Assembly (NCBI GenBank): GCA_014529385.2
Contig: CM043944.1
Span: forward strand, 61,273,248 to 61,335,247
Source of the DNA: Adiantum capillus-veneris
Lineage: Eukaryota > Streptophyta > Polypodiopsida > Polypodiales > Pteridaceae
Length of the DNA stretch: 62,000 nucleotides
Direction of reading: 5' to 3'
This document shows, piece by piece, positions 10,761-22,050 of this stretch. Position numbers and translations under genes: made by a program. How positions within the stretch are numbered: position 1 is the stretch's first letter; every line of letters begins with the position of its first letter. Below the pieces are notes generated by a model that was given only the letters and a program-made list of their open reading frames with translations, made no database searches and was not told the DNA's origin.

Positions 10761-13371
10761 CTGCTCGATGTGGTCCACCACACTCGTAGCATTGAAGAGG
10801 TGGCCTCCTAGCCTGGGTGTTGATATTTTGACCTCTGGATACGAGAGAAGCAGCTTGATAAACCGGCTTGACTTGCCCCCAACAATCTTCCATGTAGTAT
10901 ATAGGACACTCTTCCAATGTATCAAGTCCGTAGGCAATACTAGTGTCTATTTCCTCCTCACAGCCATCTGGATAAGCATTTGATGGCTCGCAACCCACTT
11001 GGTTCATAGGGGCGACTCTTGGATGCGGGGGCTGCGGTCCTAGCACAGGAGGTGGTAGCGGTGTAGCTTGTACAACAGTTTGAGATCTAGGGACCATGTG
11101 TTGCGGTAGTTGCTCAACAGGTGGAGCAGGCATCAATACAGGAGCTCGAGGTGCATCTGTCCAGGCTACAGGTGGTCTATTTGCCATCATACGTTTGATC
11201 ATTAAACAATCCTTAGCTTGGTGACCATACCTACCACATGCGCTGCAAGTTCCATTAAATTTTACTCTAAACGTAGGGCACTCACTAGTGCTATGTGGAC
11301 CTAAGCAAATGGAACACCATTGTTGCTCCCTTCTTGGATACATGTGACTATTTTGAGGGGGTCGATTATCCTTAAGAGACTCTTGGATTGCCTTGGTGAG
11401 GTCTGTCAAGAATGTCTCAAATACCTTTGGCTCATTGGCAATGGGCTTTGCAGTCATGGGTTCATACTCAATGGCTTGTGAGCTAGTGGATCTCGTGTCA
11501 GTAGACACCCTCATGCCTGCTATCATCAAGTTGTCCTCTAATTGGATTGCATTGGCAGTGACATCTTTCCAGGTTGTGATACCTCTAATCACTAGTCCAT
11601 TATAGATTCCTTCATTCCTCAACCCTCGAATGAATCGATCAAGCAGTTGGTTATTGTTGAAGCGCTCATTTACAGGGCATCGAGAGTTTAAGTGCTTTAG
11701 ACGACTAATGAAGTCCCTTACTGACTCTCCTTCCTTACGTTCGGCCTTCTGTAGCTGAGATGCTACACCCCAAAGCACACCTTCTCGTATGTACTCCTTT
11801 AGAAACAACCTTCAAAGGGTAGGGTAGATTGTTTTCTCGTCCACCCTTAGGGTCCTATACCAATCTCCAACCTTCCCACTTAATGTCAAGCTTAAGGCAT
11901 TGCACTTATGTAGTTCGTTGCGTTCCCCTAAGGAATCACATACTTGTTCAAACACTTCAATGTGTTTTCTAGCATCTTCATCCCCATTGAATTTTTGCGT
12001 GAGTTTGGCAATTTGTACTGCCTTACTTCTAGGCTCTCTATCAGATGCGTGACGCATATTTTCCGCGATAGATCGACCTATGGTTTGAGAAAACACTGCC
12101 AAGTCACCTATGTGAGGAGGCAGGGCCGGTGGAGGTACTCTTCGAATCATATGTGGGAGAGGGACGGGTGCCGGTCTTGGCATATGTGTGGATGATGCAG
12201 GATATGGAACATAACCGGGCATAGGTCCACTCGGATAAGAGCTAGGCAGCGGCACTCGAGGAGCATGAACAAGTGGTACAATTGGAGGTGTGGGGGCCAT
12301 GTGTGCATAAGGGGCTAGAGGCACATACGGTCGAGGCCCCATATTAGGTACTACGACACTAGGTAGTGGCACTGCGCTAACCGTAGATGTCATCGGTACA
12401 TTCTCTGTCAGGCTTATCCCTGGAGTGAGCACTGTGTTTTCCTTGATAGAGGGTTGAGCCAAGTTAGGGAAGCTAAAGTTTTCGCTCGGAGGCTTAGATT
12501 GCATAGAGACCCCAGGTGAAATGACGTAGGATGGGTCCATGGGGCTCATTAGAGGAGTCTCCATTTGTGATAGAGTAGGCTGTTGAGCCTTGCTCGTATC
12601 CAGAAATCTCATGGGGCCAGTTGAGAGTATATTTATCCCTCGGTTTTGCCTTTCTAATTGAATAATGCCATGGATAACATTACAGATCATTTTTTGTTGA
12701 TCTTCGATGCTCGTGGCACTAGAGGTGGATTGTACAATCTCTATCCATCCTACATGGTAGGCGTGGCCAGAGTGTAGATCCGTCAACACCTCAGTGTGGA
12801 GGTCGTATGTCCAATGATCATTAATGAACAATCCTTCTAGAGTCGACGTGTTAACGGTTTCTTGTGAGGTAGAAGCAATGTTGCTCCCCGTGGTTTTACT
12901 TGTCACCAACGGTACTCTAGAGGGAACTTCTGAAGGAGGCAGCTCAACAGGGCCTTCTTGGTAAGAAGTTGGTAGGATATCCACATGGACACTCTTTGGG
13001 GGTGTGGGGTCCACGTGCGATGTGAAAGGAGAGTCCACTTCCCCACCCCCTTCGTGTGCTTCATTTGCATCAGGTTCCGAGCGAGTAGCTCTACCTAATG
13101 TTTCCATGAAACGGCTAAACATACTAGTACTAGGCTGTGGAGCTTCGGGAGGTGCATGGCCTTCTCTCTCAGTGTTTTGGGTAGGGTATGCTTCCATGAT
13201 TTCTGAGTCGGAGGAGGAATCACTAGCGGCTATTTTAGGGTCTTGGGTGGTGCTACGTTGTGTCCCCGTTGAGGGTCTAGAGCTTATCGTGGATGGGTAA
13301 TGGGTGTCCGTATGAACAGAGGCACCCTCAATATGCTCGTGTTCTAGCACCCGCCCAGAGCGTAAGTGCAT
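10735..13371 (-). pseudogene. gag: Element E Gag (capsid and nucleocapsid), one in-frame stop
   Basis: The gag frame starts MHLRSGRVL and runs through a Ser/Thr-rich and then Pro-rich N-terminal half (to about residue 420). The retrotransposon gag domain follows (KHIEVFEQVCDSLGE, then a TGA at 11809-11811, then RLFLKEYIREGVLWG and DRFIRGLRNEG). Next come three zinc knuckles: CSICLGPHSTSEC, CSACGRYGHQAKDC and CYECGGPHRAAEC. Two are CX2CX3HX4C and one is the standard CX2CX4HX4C. The stop is in frame on both sides (ORFs 11812-13371 and 10735-11808). The Met at 13371 was chosen because it is the first in the frame after the leader. Confidence 0.88.
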
Positions 13372-14154
13372 GTGCTTTTGATACCCTAAGGTGTCAAAAA
13401 GCTGCTCTAGGAGGCCTTGTGACTAGTTTTTAGCGTGTTTTTTGTTTGTTTTTTTGCTAGATTTTTTAGAGCGTGTCGTGGAATGGGCCGTGTGATAGCT
13501 CGAAACGAGTGTATCGGTCAGAGGGTCGTGCCGTGCTTTAGAGCCCTCCGTTTGGTCACTCTATGCCCTCGGAATCCCTAAAACTATCAATTTCCAGTAG
13601 GGAACTAGGCCCAAACTAGAAAGTCTAAGGGTGCAAGTGGGAAGATAAAGGAGGAGAGTGGAGGACTTGTCCCACATGCTCTCATTCTCTCTTGAGGGAG
13701 TAGGGTATATATATAAGAGTGAGTCTAGTATATATCATAAGACTGAGGATTGAGGCTTGGGCTTGGGCCTGGGCTTGGGCTTGGGCTGAAAATACAGAAA
13801 TTGAAAACGCAGAAATTGAAAATGCAGATATGCAGAAATTGCAGAAATTGAAAAAACGCAAGAAATGCAGAAAATTAAAAAAGCACAGAAAATGCAGAAA
13901 ATTGCAGAAATTGGAACTTGACAGAAAATTTAACACAGAAAACGCAAAAAATTGCAGAAATTGAAGCTTGACAGAAAATGCAGAAAATGCAAAAACGCAA
14001 GAAATGCTAACTGTGCACTGCAAACCAGAAAACGTAGAAAACGCAAAAACAGAAATCTCCACACAACTACACACCCTCATTCCCTGCCTTTCCTATGATA
14101 GAAATTGCACCACAAGAAAGCGTAAAGTGCTAACCGAGCTTAGTGTAGGGCATA
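13372..14154 (-). other. Leader of element E with low-complexity repeats
   Basis: About 780 bp between PBS and Gag. It contains five copies of GGGCTT/GGGCCT (about 13755-13788 on plus) and some 200 bp of short degenerate units around GCAGAAATTGAAAAC (about 13785-13990). There is no palindrome array of the kind seen in leaders A, B and C. The ORFs over these repeats are low-complexity artefacts. Confidence 0.75.
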
Positions 14155-14172
14155 TCCCCGGCAACGGCGCCA
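14155..14172 (-). other. Primer-binding site, tRNA-Asp
   Basis: The minus strand reads TGGCGCCGTTGCCGGGGA, complementary to the 3' end of plant tRNA-Asp (CCCCGGCAACGGCGCCA). It lies 4 nt after the LTR end GCGCACA. A tRNA-Asp primer is common in Athila-type Ty3 elements, which agrees with the OTA-like proteins. Confidence 0.93.
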
Positions 14173-14176
14173 AAAA

Positions 14177-14427
14177 TGTGCGCTCCTTGCCGCACTGTCG
14201 AAGCAAGGGACTTGCCAATACACCGTGTGCGAGCCACAAACGGCTCCAAGTACACAACAAGCCTAAACTAGCAAGCTCAAGAGAGCAAAGGGTGTGTCAC
14301 TCACCGCTCTACGCTCGCCTTCGTGGTGGATTCCTCGCCGCGATGAAGAAGAAGCTACAGTCGTGCCACGCTCAACCGCCTCGCTGCCGTCGTGCCTTCG
14401 TAATGCTCGATCGCACACACACTCTCC

Positions 14428-14468
<41 letters not shown>

Positions 14469-14772
14469 GAGGAGGTGAAGAAGAAGAAGATGGAGATGGA
14501 GCAAGAGCACTCTTCTATTGCACAAATGAGAGAATGAGTAAAAATTAGGTTTAGTTGGCTTTTATATGAGTTCACCCCATTCACACTTGGGCGCCTATGC
14601 TTAGCCAACTAATCCCTTGAATGTCCCAGTTAGAGTGCGCCTCTCATCGACGATCACTCTTACCCTTTTCCTATTGGTCCGACAAGCCCGGTACCTGACT
14701 CTACCAAATACATAATACGGTTACGGTGTCCGTCGTAGGCGATAGGGTGTCCGTGTGCCGTGAGGGTTAACA
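14177..14772 (-). repeat. 5' LTR of element E
   Basis: 596 bp, TG...CA, paired with 5970-6565. It has a TATA-type motif CATATAAAAG on the minus strand (14559-14568), about 205-215 bp from the LTR start. Adjoining CT and CA microsatellites (about 14418-14468) lie downstream of it, presumably inside the transcribed part. Confidence 0.92.
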
Positions 14773-14896
14773 GATGTGATCTGATTTGCAGTAACTCAAA
14801 GAGAGAAAGTGTGTATTGTATAAGAGAAGATATCAATTTGTGAAAGTTTTTGGTATCCATAATATTTGGTATGGATTTCCACTAGGAAGGTACCAC
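14773..14896 (-). other. Short stretch between LTR E and LTR A
   Basis: 124 bp that follows LTR A on the minus strand and is cut off by LTR E. Its first bases after the LTR (GTGGTACCTTCCTAGTGG) loosely resemble those after LTR D (GTAGGACTTTAGGTAGTG). It may therefore be the start of a leader belonging to a further copy. No primer tRNA was recognised. Confidence 0.45.
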
Positions 14897-15966
14897 TGTT
14901 AGCGGGTACGCCCGCGACGGACGATGGAGCACAGCGAGAACACAGATCAATAAACTGTCAATACGAGGACGTAGCTGACCCGACTAGGGCATGGAGGCAA
15001 TCTATGGGTTGTCAACCCTGAGCTAGACACGAACAACACTCTACAGTCACTAATCCTACTACAACACTACCATAAAGCAAAGAAACAGACAACGCATCCT
15101 ACAAAACACTACAAGCTTGAAACAGTCTCAAATCATATCAGAATGACTCGAAATCGGAGGGCAAGACTCACAAGGATATATCCTATATAGCCAAACACCT
15201 AAACCCTGAAAACCATAACTGTAAGATCTCTAATCGTTGTCGCGATAGACTCAAAACAACAATTTTCAAAGTGTCCAGAATTGATCTACAAAGACATCAA
15301 CACGAAGAGCTTCTCGCCCTGATTCTAACGACTACTCGATCATTCAGAACGGATGTCGTTTGAGGTACTTACGACCAAATATAGCTTATAGCAGGCGGGC
15401 TCGCGACGTGGTCCTCGGCTTGCATTGCTTGCGTCGACGCGGAGAGCTCCTCGATGCTAACACGCTCCTACTCTCATATCTGCAATGTGATTAGTGTGAG
15501 CAACGGTGTGTGTGCGTGAAGCTCACTACTGTGTGCTGCAGAAACCACGACTGTATATTAATTGAGATAACGTAATGTGTTTTTTTACAAAGCCTTAGGT
15601 TTTAGCTTATATACAAAGCCTTCAAACCTAATGTCCGGCCAAATGACCCGAATTGTCTCTAGGCTTCTATTGAGATTAATTACAAGAAATTGAGTTGGCT
15701 TTATTCATTATACAAGCATCTGTGGCCAAAATATAAGTGCCGATTTAAAATATGAGGTTCCCGTAAACATTAAAAAAGTGGCCGTAATGGCTCAAAATAA
15801 TAATAACGGGATATTCAATGACGTCCATGAACTCGTATCTTCATGTTGCAGCATCCATCTTCATCTTCATTACTTCATCACCATCTTCATGTGGAATATT
15901 TAGAATCTTTGAAGAATCTTAATGGAATCTTTGTGAAAACGTTGTTGAAAGGGCGTCCTTTCAACA
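14897..15966 (-). repeat. LTR A (3' LTR of element A)
   Basis: About 1,070 bp, bounded on plus by TGTTAGCGGG and TTTCAACA, with a polypurine tract abutting its right end. On minus it carries a TATA motif GTATATAAGC (15605-15614). It is a distant relative of LTR D, sharing the start layout and scattered blocks. The outer end forms a 10-bp hairpin, TGTTGAAAGG with CCTTTCAACA (15943-15966). Near 15238-15253 it contains half of the array A palindrome (TCGCGATAGACTCA). No identical partner LTR is in the window. Confidence 0.8.
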
Positions 15967-16000
15967 CGCTCCCCCTCCGAATTCTTGTCGTCCCCGACAA
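15967..16000 (-). other. Polypurine tract with upstream hairpin, element A
   Basis: On minus, a hairpin TTGTCG-GGGA-CGACAA (15985-16000) is followed after 5 nt by CGGAGGGGGAGCG (15967-15979) and then the LTR. A second purine block without a hairpin, TCGGAGGGGGAGAG, lies at 16147-16160. Confidence 0.82.
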
Positions 16001-17187
16001 GACCCTATGTCTTTGCTGGCCTTGACGAGTTCTTGATGTCTTGGTGTTGGTTGAAGTTGTTGTGGCAGCCTCTTCTGTAGTTGGTTGCTTTGCGTGATGT
16101 TAAAGCTGCCTTGAAGTTGTACCTGTAGTGTATTTGAAGCCTAGAACTCTCCCCCTCCGATTGGTTGTTGTATCTTGAATTGCATGAGGTTGTATCGACT
16201 TGTTGGTGCAACTGTTCGTTGTCATTGTAGCTGTAGTTTTCTTTTCCTGTGGTTGTTATCTGGCAGTCGTACCTGTAAGTTGACTTGAAGCTTTGTCAAG
16301 CTGTTTTTTTTGGCCTCTCCCTTTTGACTTGTCAGTAGATTTTCAATTAGTAGTGTGGGGATATCGTGGTTCTTCTTGTTTTTGTTGTTATAAAAAATAA
16401 AAGAGTAAAAGTAAAATGTAGCGTATATACAAAATGAAGGTCTTAGATACCTGGATAAAACTAAAGGGAAAAACCCAGTGGGAAAAAAAATATTTAGTCA
16501 TAATTAAATGCGAGGTTATATGTACTTAGGTTCTGATGTTATAGAGTTATGCTGAGTTAAAGTACATATGGCCATATGGCTACTAGTATGGACTTGATAT
16601 ACATGGATAAGTGTTAGTAGCTTGAAGTCAGAGTCATTGTTCTTGAGCAAAGGCTTATAAAACCTGTTTCCGCTTGGTCATCGTCATTTGTTTGTGTAAG
16701 TGCATGGGTGGAATAAAAAAGAGTGCCTAATGCATATGTCCAATGATGGGCCATCTATATGCTTGCACAAAGTTATGCATGTTAAACAAGATGCGGTGCG
16801 AGAGAAGAGTATTGATGGGTTGTTCATGGAGTTAGTGTAGCAAGCAAAACATATAGCATGAGTGCTTCAAAATCTTTCACTACTCACAAGAAGGGTTTTT
16901 GCTGTCGAGGTTTCTCCACTCTTCCTCACTGCGTCAAGTGCGTGAGTGTTTTTGTTTTGGACTACTCCGCCTTCTCCACCTTATATATTATATGGACTTT
17001 GACTCTTATGCTCACCTCTTCCAGCATGAGCGACATGACTTTATGTATGCTCAACTCTCCAACTTGAGCTTATACCTATTAGCTAGACTCATAGACCACA
17101 GAAAAATATTAACTTGAAGCTTGGGTCTGACACTTCGCTCATTTAATGGCTTAGCTGCTCGACTCTAGACTCTTATGCCATGTAAGT
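16001..17187 (-). other. 3' untranslated internal region of element A
   Basis: About 1.2 kb with no recognisable ORF. The first 300 bp (plus) are rich in GTTG/CTTG words; the rest is AT-rich. It occupies the same position as the non-coding tail of element E. Confidence 0.6.
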
Positions 17188-18879
17188 TTAATGGCGACTT
17201 GGACTTACCTGATTGCGGCCTGAAATCCAATTCCATATGCTTTTGATGTTTAGGCCTTTCTCATTAGTTTGTGTTTGAGATGCCATGTTGTCCAATACAT
17301 TGGCATATATCTGCTCTTCATTCCTTGGCAGCAAATTGTGGTCGCTTGATGAGACAGGTATTGATGTTGAAGCAATGGTTGATGAAGTCTTCTTCTTCCA
17401 GAAAGTGTTATTCAAAATTGTGACCTCAGCATTTACCGTTGCTTTCTTATTGTTAAGAGGCTGTAAAGGAGTTGTGTATCTTTCTTGTTGTTGAGCCTCA
17501 ATCGCGGATTTTGGAACCCACATTGTTCTTGGGCCTAGTGTGATGTCCTTTGCCACTTGCCTTGTTTCTTCTTTGACTTGATGATACCTTTTCTTTAATT
17601 TCCAAATATGGCTGTTACTTTTGTAAAAGCCTTGCTCTTGTAGTAATTGACGAGGGATCCATCTATAGGTTGTAGTACTCTTGGGTGTAGCGGGTGGCTG
17701 CTCTTCATTTCTTGATGTTTCTTGCTTTTCCTTGGTGATTCCTTGATAAGCTACTACCTTAGGTAACCAGATTTGAAAGTTACCCTCATAGAATCCTTGT
17801 GCTTCGAGTAACTCGACTGGAATGAATCTTTGGACTTGCTTGGAGGTGATCTTCACTTGACTTTGTTGGGTAGTCTGGTAGAATTCTGATTTCATTACCC
17901 AAACTTGTCGTATGGTTTGTCCAGTGGAAGACCTTCTCTTTTGCTTTTTGTACCTGTCCTTTCTCTTGGTTGAGTTATGTGATTGACGTTGACGGCTTTG
18001 TTGATTCCTGACTGAGTGGTTGTCATGGGATGGATATCGCCAGTCTGTCAGCTTGGGCTTGTTGACCCAAACATCTGAATTTCCTTTCTTGTAGCCTTGT
18101 GCAATAATTGACGCGCTTGATGTGATCCATCCTGTTACCTTTGCTTGTTGAGGTTGTTCGTGTGATTGTATCCAAATTGGATCATTAACTTTAATCTGTG
18201 CCTTGGATACTAGCACTTGGTTGACCTGTTTTGACTTCCTTTGGAGACTTTCGGGAGATGGAAACTTTGGTTGATAGACTTTTTGCTTGGGTTTCCATTG
18301 TTTTGTTGATGGTTTGGCTTTTGATGTAGAGGCTTTGTCTTGCACTTGCATTGGCTGGGCTAGAGATTGTGGGCTTATTTTAGCTTTGCCTTTTTCAATA
18401 GCCAAGAATCTTTGAACTGTTGTAGGCTTGACCTCTGTTGCCACTTGATAGCTTGTCGTGATGACCATTGTTGAAGATTCAGGCTCGTCTTCCAAGACTT
18501 GTGCCCATGGCTTGGACAAAATCAAGTGTGTTCCAATTTGTCGAGAATCTACCACCAAGAATTTTTCTTTGACATTCTGTGAGTGTATTTGAAGAGTAGC
18601 TTCTGCAATCCCCATACTTATAACATCTACTTCGGGTGAGAGATTTACCTTTAATTGAATATCATAAAGCTTTGGATTACCTAGAAGTAACCACATACCA
18701 TATGACATGACATTAGTCGTGGAATTTGTATCAATTTTTGCCATAAAATTCATCTTGACTCCGTCTTGTGCACTTAGCAAAAAGTTGATCTTCTTTGGTA
18801 CTAGATTGCGTGTGTTCTCTTGAGTGACTTGAGCAATCTTTGGCCTGGACTCCTTGTCATCTTCTTCTTCATTGTTCAC
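17188..18879 (-). pseudogene. Element A protease 2 and Trp-motif repeat tail
   Basis: 563 codons, in the same frame as the Gag-protease ORF upstream and split from it by two stops (18910-18912 and 18883-18885). Residues about 25-135 resemble a second retropepsin: MAKIDTNSTTNVMSYGMW, then HLILSKPWAQVLED. Its active site reads D-T-N, lacking the usual Gly, so activity is doubtful. A basic, Gln/Ser/Lys-rich tail follows with three full Trp modules: about 250-274 (GWI...AQGYKKGN..VWVNK), 351-374 (RFIP..LLEAQGFYEGN..IWLPK) and 406-428 (RWIP..LLQEQGFYKSN..IWKLK). Single motifs WVMK and WVPK also occur. The tail's function is unknown; the alternation of basic linker and Trp motif suggests repeated binding sites. 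Confidence 0.8.
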
Positions 18880-18909
18880 AATTCAGAGTTCATCTATGTG
18901 TTCTAGCTC

Positions 18910-21900
18910 CTACTTGACCACCATTTCCTCTGATATGTCTTTTGGAGAGACAAAATCAGCATTTGGTTCCTGTAGAGTCATAGGCTCTTCTTCCTCGACT
19001 TCAGCTGTTGAAATGTCACCAATAGTGTCTGAACTTCCTGTCACTTGCTGCAACTCTTCTTTGATTGATTCCAAGTCTTCATATTGTTTGTTTGTAGGCG
19101 CTGGACCTGAAGCATCTTCTTTGGATCTTAGCCCTTCTTCCTGCAACTTTGCTTCGTTGACTTGCGGCTCCTCCTTTGTACTATGCATTCGAGTTAGACA
19201 GTTTGTAATCAAGTGTGTTATCGTACACTGATCGCAAAGAGCACCTATTTCTATATGACCAGTATTCGGGCTAGATATCTGGTTTTGTATTATTCCCATA
19301 GCTGATAACCCTGTTTCAAACTCATACTCAGATTCATCATCTGTCTCACCCATAACCCTTAGCATGTAGTAGGGGACTATGTCATACCCATTCTCATCGC
19401 AAAATTTTGTTGGTGTGGTCTCATTAACACAGACATCCAAAGTAGCCAATATCTGAGTCCACTCTAGCGGTTCTAACGCCTCTTCTGGAAAAGGTTCTCT
19501 TATGTAAGCATCATCTTCTAAGACCCTCTCTAAGGAATTCTCATTTCTCCCAAATTCACTACATTCCGATGCTCCGCACATCCAGATTTCTTTCTTTTTT
19601 TCCATCCACGGATGGTCTGTTGATCCACTTTGTGTTGTAGATTCAAAATCTTCCACGGGCGTTCTAGTTACATCTTGGTAACTATGATTTCTCATATTTA
19701 CACGTGTTGTGGTTTCATCATGTCTCAAGTATAGATAATCATAACCCCAATCTTGTACCATCTTGAGTTGTCTCATGAATGGTCTTCCAAGAATGATTTC
19801 ATAGTTATTTTTCTTGCCAAAGTCAACTATGGCAAAAGTATGCGCATACTCTATACCACAAGAAGACACCACTATCGCTTCTAGCAATCCCATGGGTCTT
19901 TCCACATGCCCATCTGCTAACTTTAATTTTATTCTGGTTGTTCTAAAGGCGGGCCTACCCCATTTCTCCCATATTCGTTTTGTTGCTATGGCAATTCCTG
20001 CTCCGTTGTCAAGTATAGCTTTCGTTTCAATCCCATTATACTCGACAGGCAAAGTGGCATTACCATCTTCTCCTTCACAGTACTCTCCTACTTTGTTCAG
20101 AGGTACCTGTCTTACATTTGATCTAGGCTTCTCGATCTCATCTAGCTCTTTTTCCAGGAACCTTAACGGGCTTTTGATCCCAATTTTTTCCAAGAATTTT
20201 CCTATATCCGTCCACATACTTGGCCTGATTTTCAAAAGTTCTGCCAACGTAATTGTGCACTTCACTGGCGTGGATAGCAAGTCAGTCAATTTTTTTGTGT
20301 CCAATTCTTTTGTCCCCCCTAGCCTCTGTGATGGAACTCTCACAATCTTAGACTTTGCCTCAAAATCTCCCATGTACTGTGGCAAAGTTCTTAACGATGC
20401 AGGTCTACTGTCTTCGGAGGCTATCGATCCTACATCACCATAATATGACCTCACATCAACACTCATTTGTGGTCTATCTAATGTGATTTCATGAAATGGT
20501 GCTGGTCCAGCATCCTCTTCTCTTTTTTGGGCATCTCGGACAGCCTTCCATAACTCCTCTGGCCACTGCTCCTCAACTATAGGAACATAAGGTGGGAAAT
20601 CCCTCATTGATTCATCTGTTGTATTTTGGACTACCCTCGAGTCTTGCGACCTTGGCAATGGTTCTTCCCTATGATCCACCTCTTCTCTAGGCAATTCGTC
20701 TACTTTACTGTTGTCGTCTTTGTGCACTGGGGTGACTATCCTATCCTTCAATTCTGGTGGAGGTGGTTCTAGCAATGCTTGAGCAGTTTCAATGAGCTGC
20801 TTACACATTTTTAGCCTCTGCTTCTCTAGTTCAGGATAAGGATAAGTCATCCATCTTTGTTCTAAGGTCTGTCTATTTGCCAATCTAGCCTCATAAGCTT
20901 GTAAAATCGAGTCTAAAGGCTCATTCACTTTGTCCACTAGGACAGATCCTCCTGAACTAGCACTCTTGGGTGCTTCAGCCGGTTTAAGGGTTTCAACTTC
21001 CCTTTGCTGTGTCTGTTGCTCTTGAGTTGTTTCCAACTCAGTTGTAACAACCTTTTCTTCCCCTTTTTCCCTTTCTAGTCTCGCTTTCATTCTAGTCCTT
21101 CTTGCTCGTCTAGAGTTTCTATGGCTTTTGGAACTCTTACTAGTCTCTCCATCTGTAGGCTTCTGCTCTTGCCGTTTTGCTTGTGCTCTTGTGACAACGT
21201 TTACTGGAGCAACTTGCTTACTTTCATCTTCTTGTTGTTTAAGCATCTGTTCTTTTGCAATTGTTTCTTGCTCTGTTGTTGTTTTCATCTCTCCTTTTTT
21301 TGCGGCTCGTTCTTTCTCTGAATTGCTGGTAGAAGGAAAGGTAACATGTGGTTGCATTTTACCTTTCTTTCTTGGATTCTTAGGACAATCTAAAATCATA
21401 TGTGTGATTGCACACTCATTACAATATACATTTATCATGATATCATGGTGTGGACAATCCTTAATCAAGTGATCACTACTACCACATCTGTCACATGGAC
21501 GTATTGGTTTTTGTGGCAATACTTGATATTGACCTTGAAGTGGCCTCTGATCTACCACATATCTTTCTATTTGAAGCTCATGACTCACATATGCATTTCT
21601 AGCAGGTATGGGTCTTTCACTTAAAAACACTTGTTCCGCTACAAGATGATATCTAGGAGGTTCAGACATAACATGCTCAAACCCTGGTGGAGTCTTAGGT
21701 CTATAGTCAGGACAATGTTGCATCGGATGGTCCCCTCCACATATCATGCACCTTCGTTGTTGAGGAACTCTATAGGCTGGTACTCTGTCAGAGTGGTTGA
21801 TGCATTGCATCACATTCTCTATGATTTGCTCCTCAACATTTACTTGGTTTTGTCCTAGATTCCCTCTTTGATCCTCAAGATCAACGATTTTCTTTTTCTC

Positions 21901-22005
21901 ACTCGCATCATTCATCTTCTTCTGACCATCTTCATAGAATTTGCAATCGTCAACTAGGTCAACTGCCGCTTTGGTCACCTCTTCCAAGGTTTGGTATCTT
22001 TTCAT
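18910..22005 (-). pseudogene. Element A Gag nucleocapsid and protease 1
   Basis: 1,031 codons, continuing in frame from the gag start at 22959. Order: end of the gag domain (LEEVTKAAVDLVDDCK); zinc knuckles CMICGGDHPMQHC, CDRCGSSDHLIKDC and CNECAITHMILDC; a long charged hinge; the lead-in VPLNKVGEYCEGEDGNATLP; retropepsin with active site ILDNGAG (19996-20010) and ILGRPFMRQLKMVQDW; a block EWTQILATLD...VPYYMLRVM shared with element E; a further knuckle, CDQCTITHLITNC; and an acidic end. D-N-G active sites occur in Tat-like elements. No RT follows: the frame passes directly to protease 2. Confidence 0.85.
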
Positions 22006-22050
22006 GTATAGGTCCTTTTGGAGATTCTCATTCCTTAGTCCTCTGATGAA

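Larger units (their letters stand above)
5970..14772 (-). mobile_element. Element E: Ty3 (OTA-like) retrotransposon lacking RT and integrase
   Basis: The element is bounded by two 596-bp LTRs (5970-6565 and 14177-14772) that start TGTTAACCC and end GCGCACA on the minus strand. It has a tRNA-Asp PBS (14155-14172), a roughly 0.8-kb leader, Gag, protease, a Trp-motif tail, a 1.6-kb untranslated stretch and a polypurine tract. No RT, RNase H or integrase is found in any frame. Large retrotransposons with LTRs, PBS, PPT and Gag but no pol are known in plants as TR-GAG elements. E resembles them but also keeps a protease. The Gag frame has one stop and one frameshift, so the copy itself looks inactive. 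Confidence 0.85.

Noticed and set aside
13374-13389. GGGTATCAAAAGCAC just before the E gag ATG as an initiator tRNA-Met PBS, with a 1.4-kb LTR ending at 13392
   Set aside because: A perfect tRNA-Asp PBS at 14155-14172 directly follows a 596-bp LTR whose partner (5970-6565) has exactly the same length. The Met-like match is imperfect.
13755-13788. (GGGCTT)n as interstitial telomere repeat
   Set aside because: Plant telomere repeats are TTTAGGG or TTAGGG; GGGCTT is a different hexamer and the tract is short.
13968-14537. 189-codon plus-strand ORF in LTR/leader E, with a shorter version at 5920-6330
   Set aside because: It is composed of low-complexity leader repeats, the PBS and CT/CA microsatellites. 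Its near-duplication simply follows from repeat duplication.
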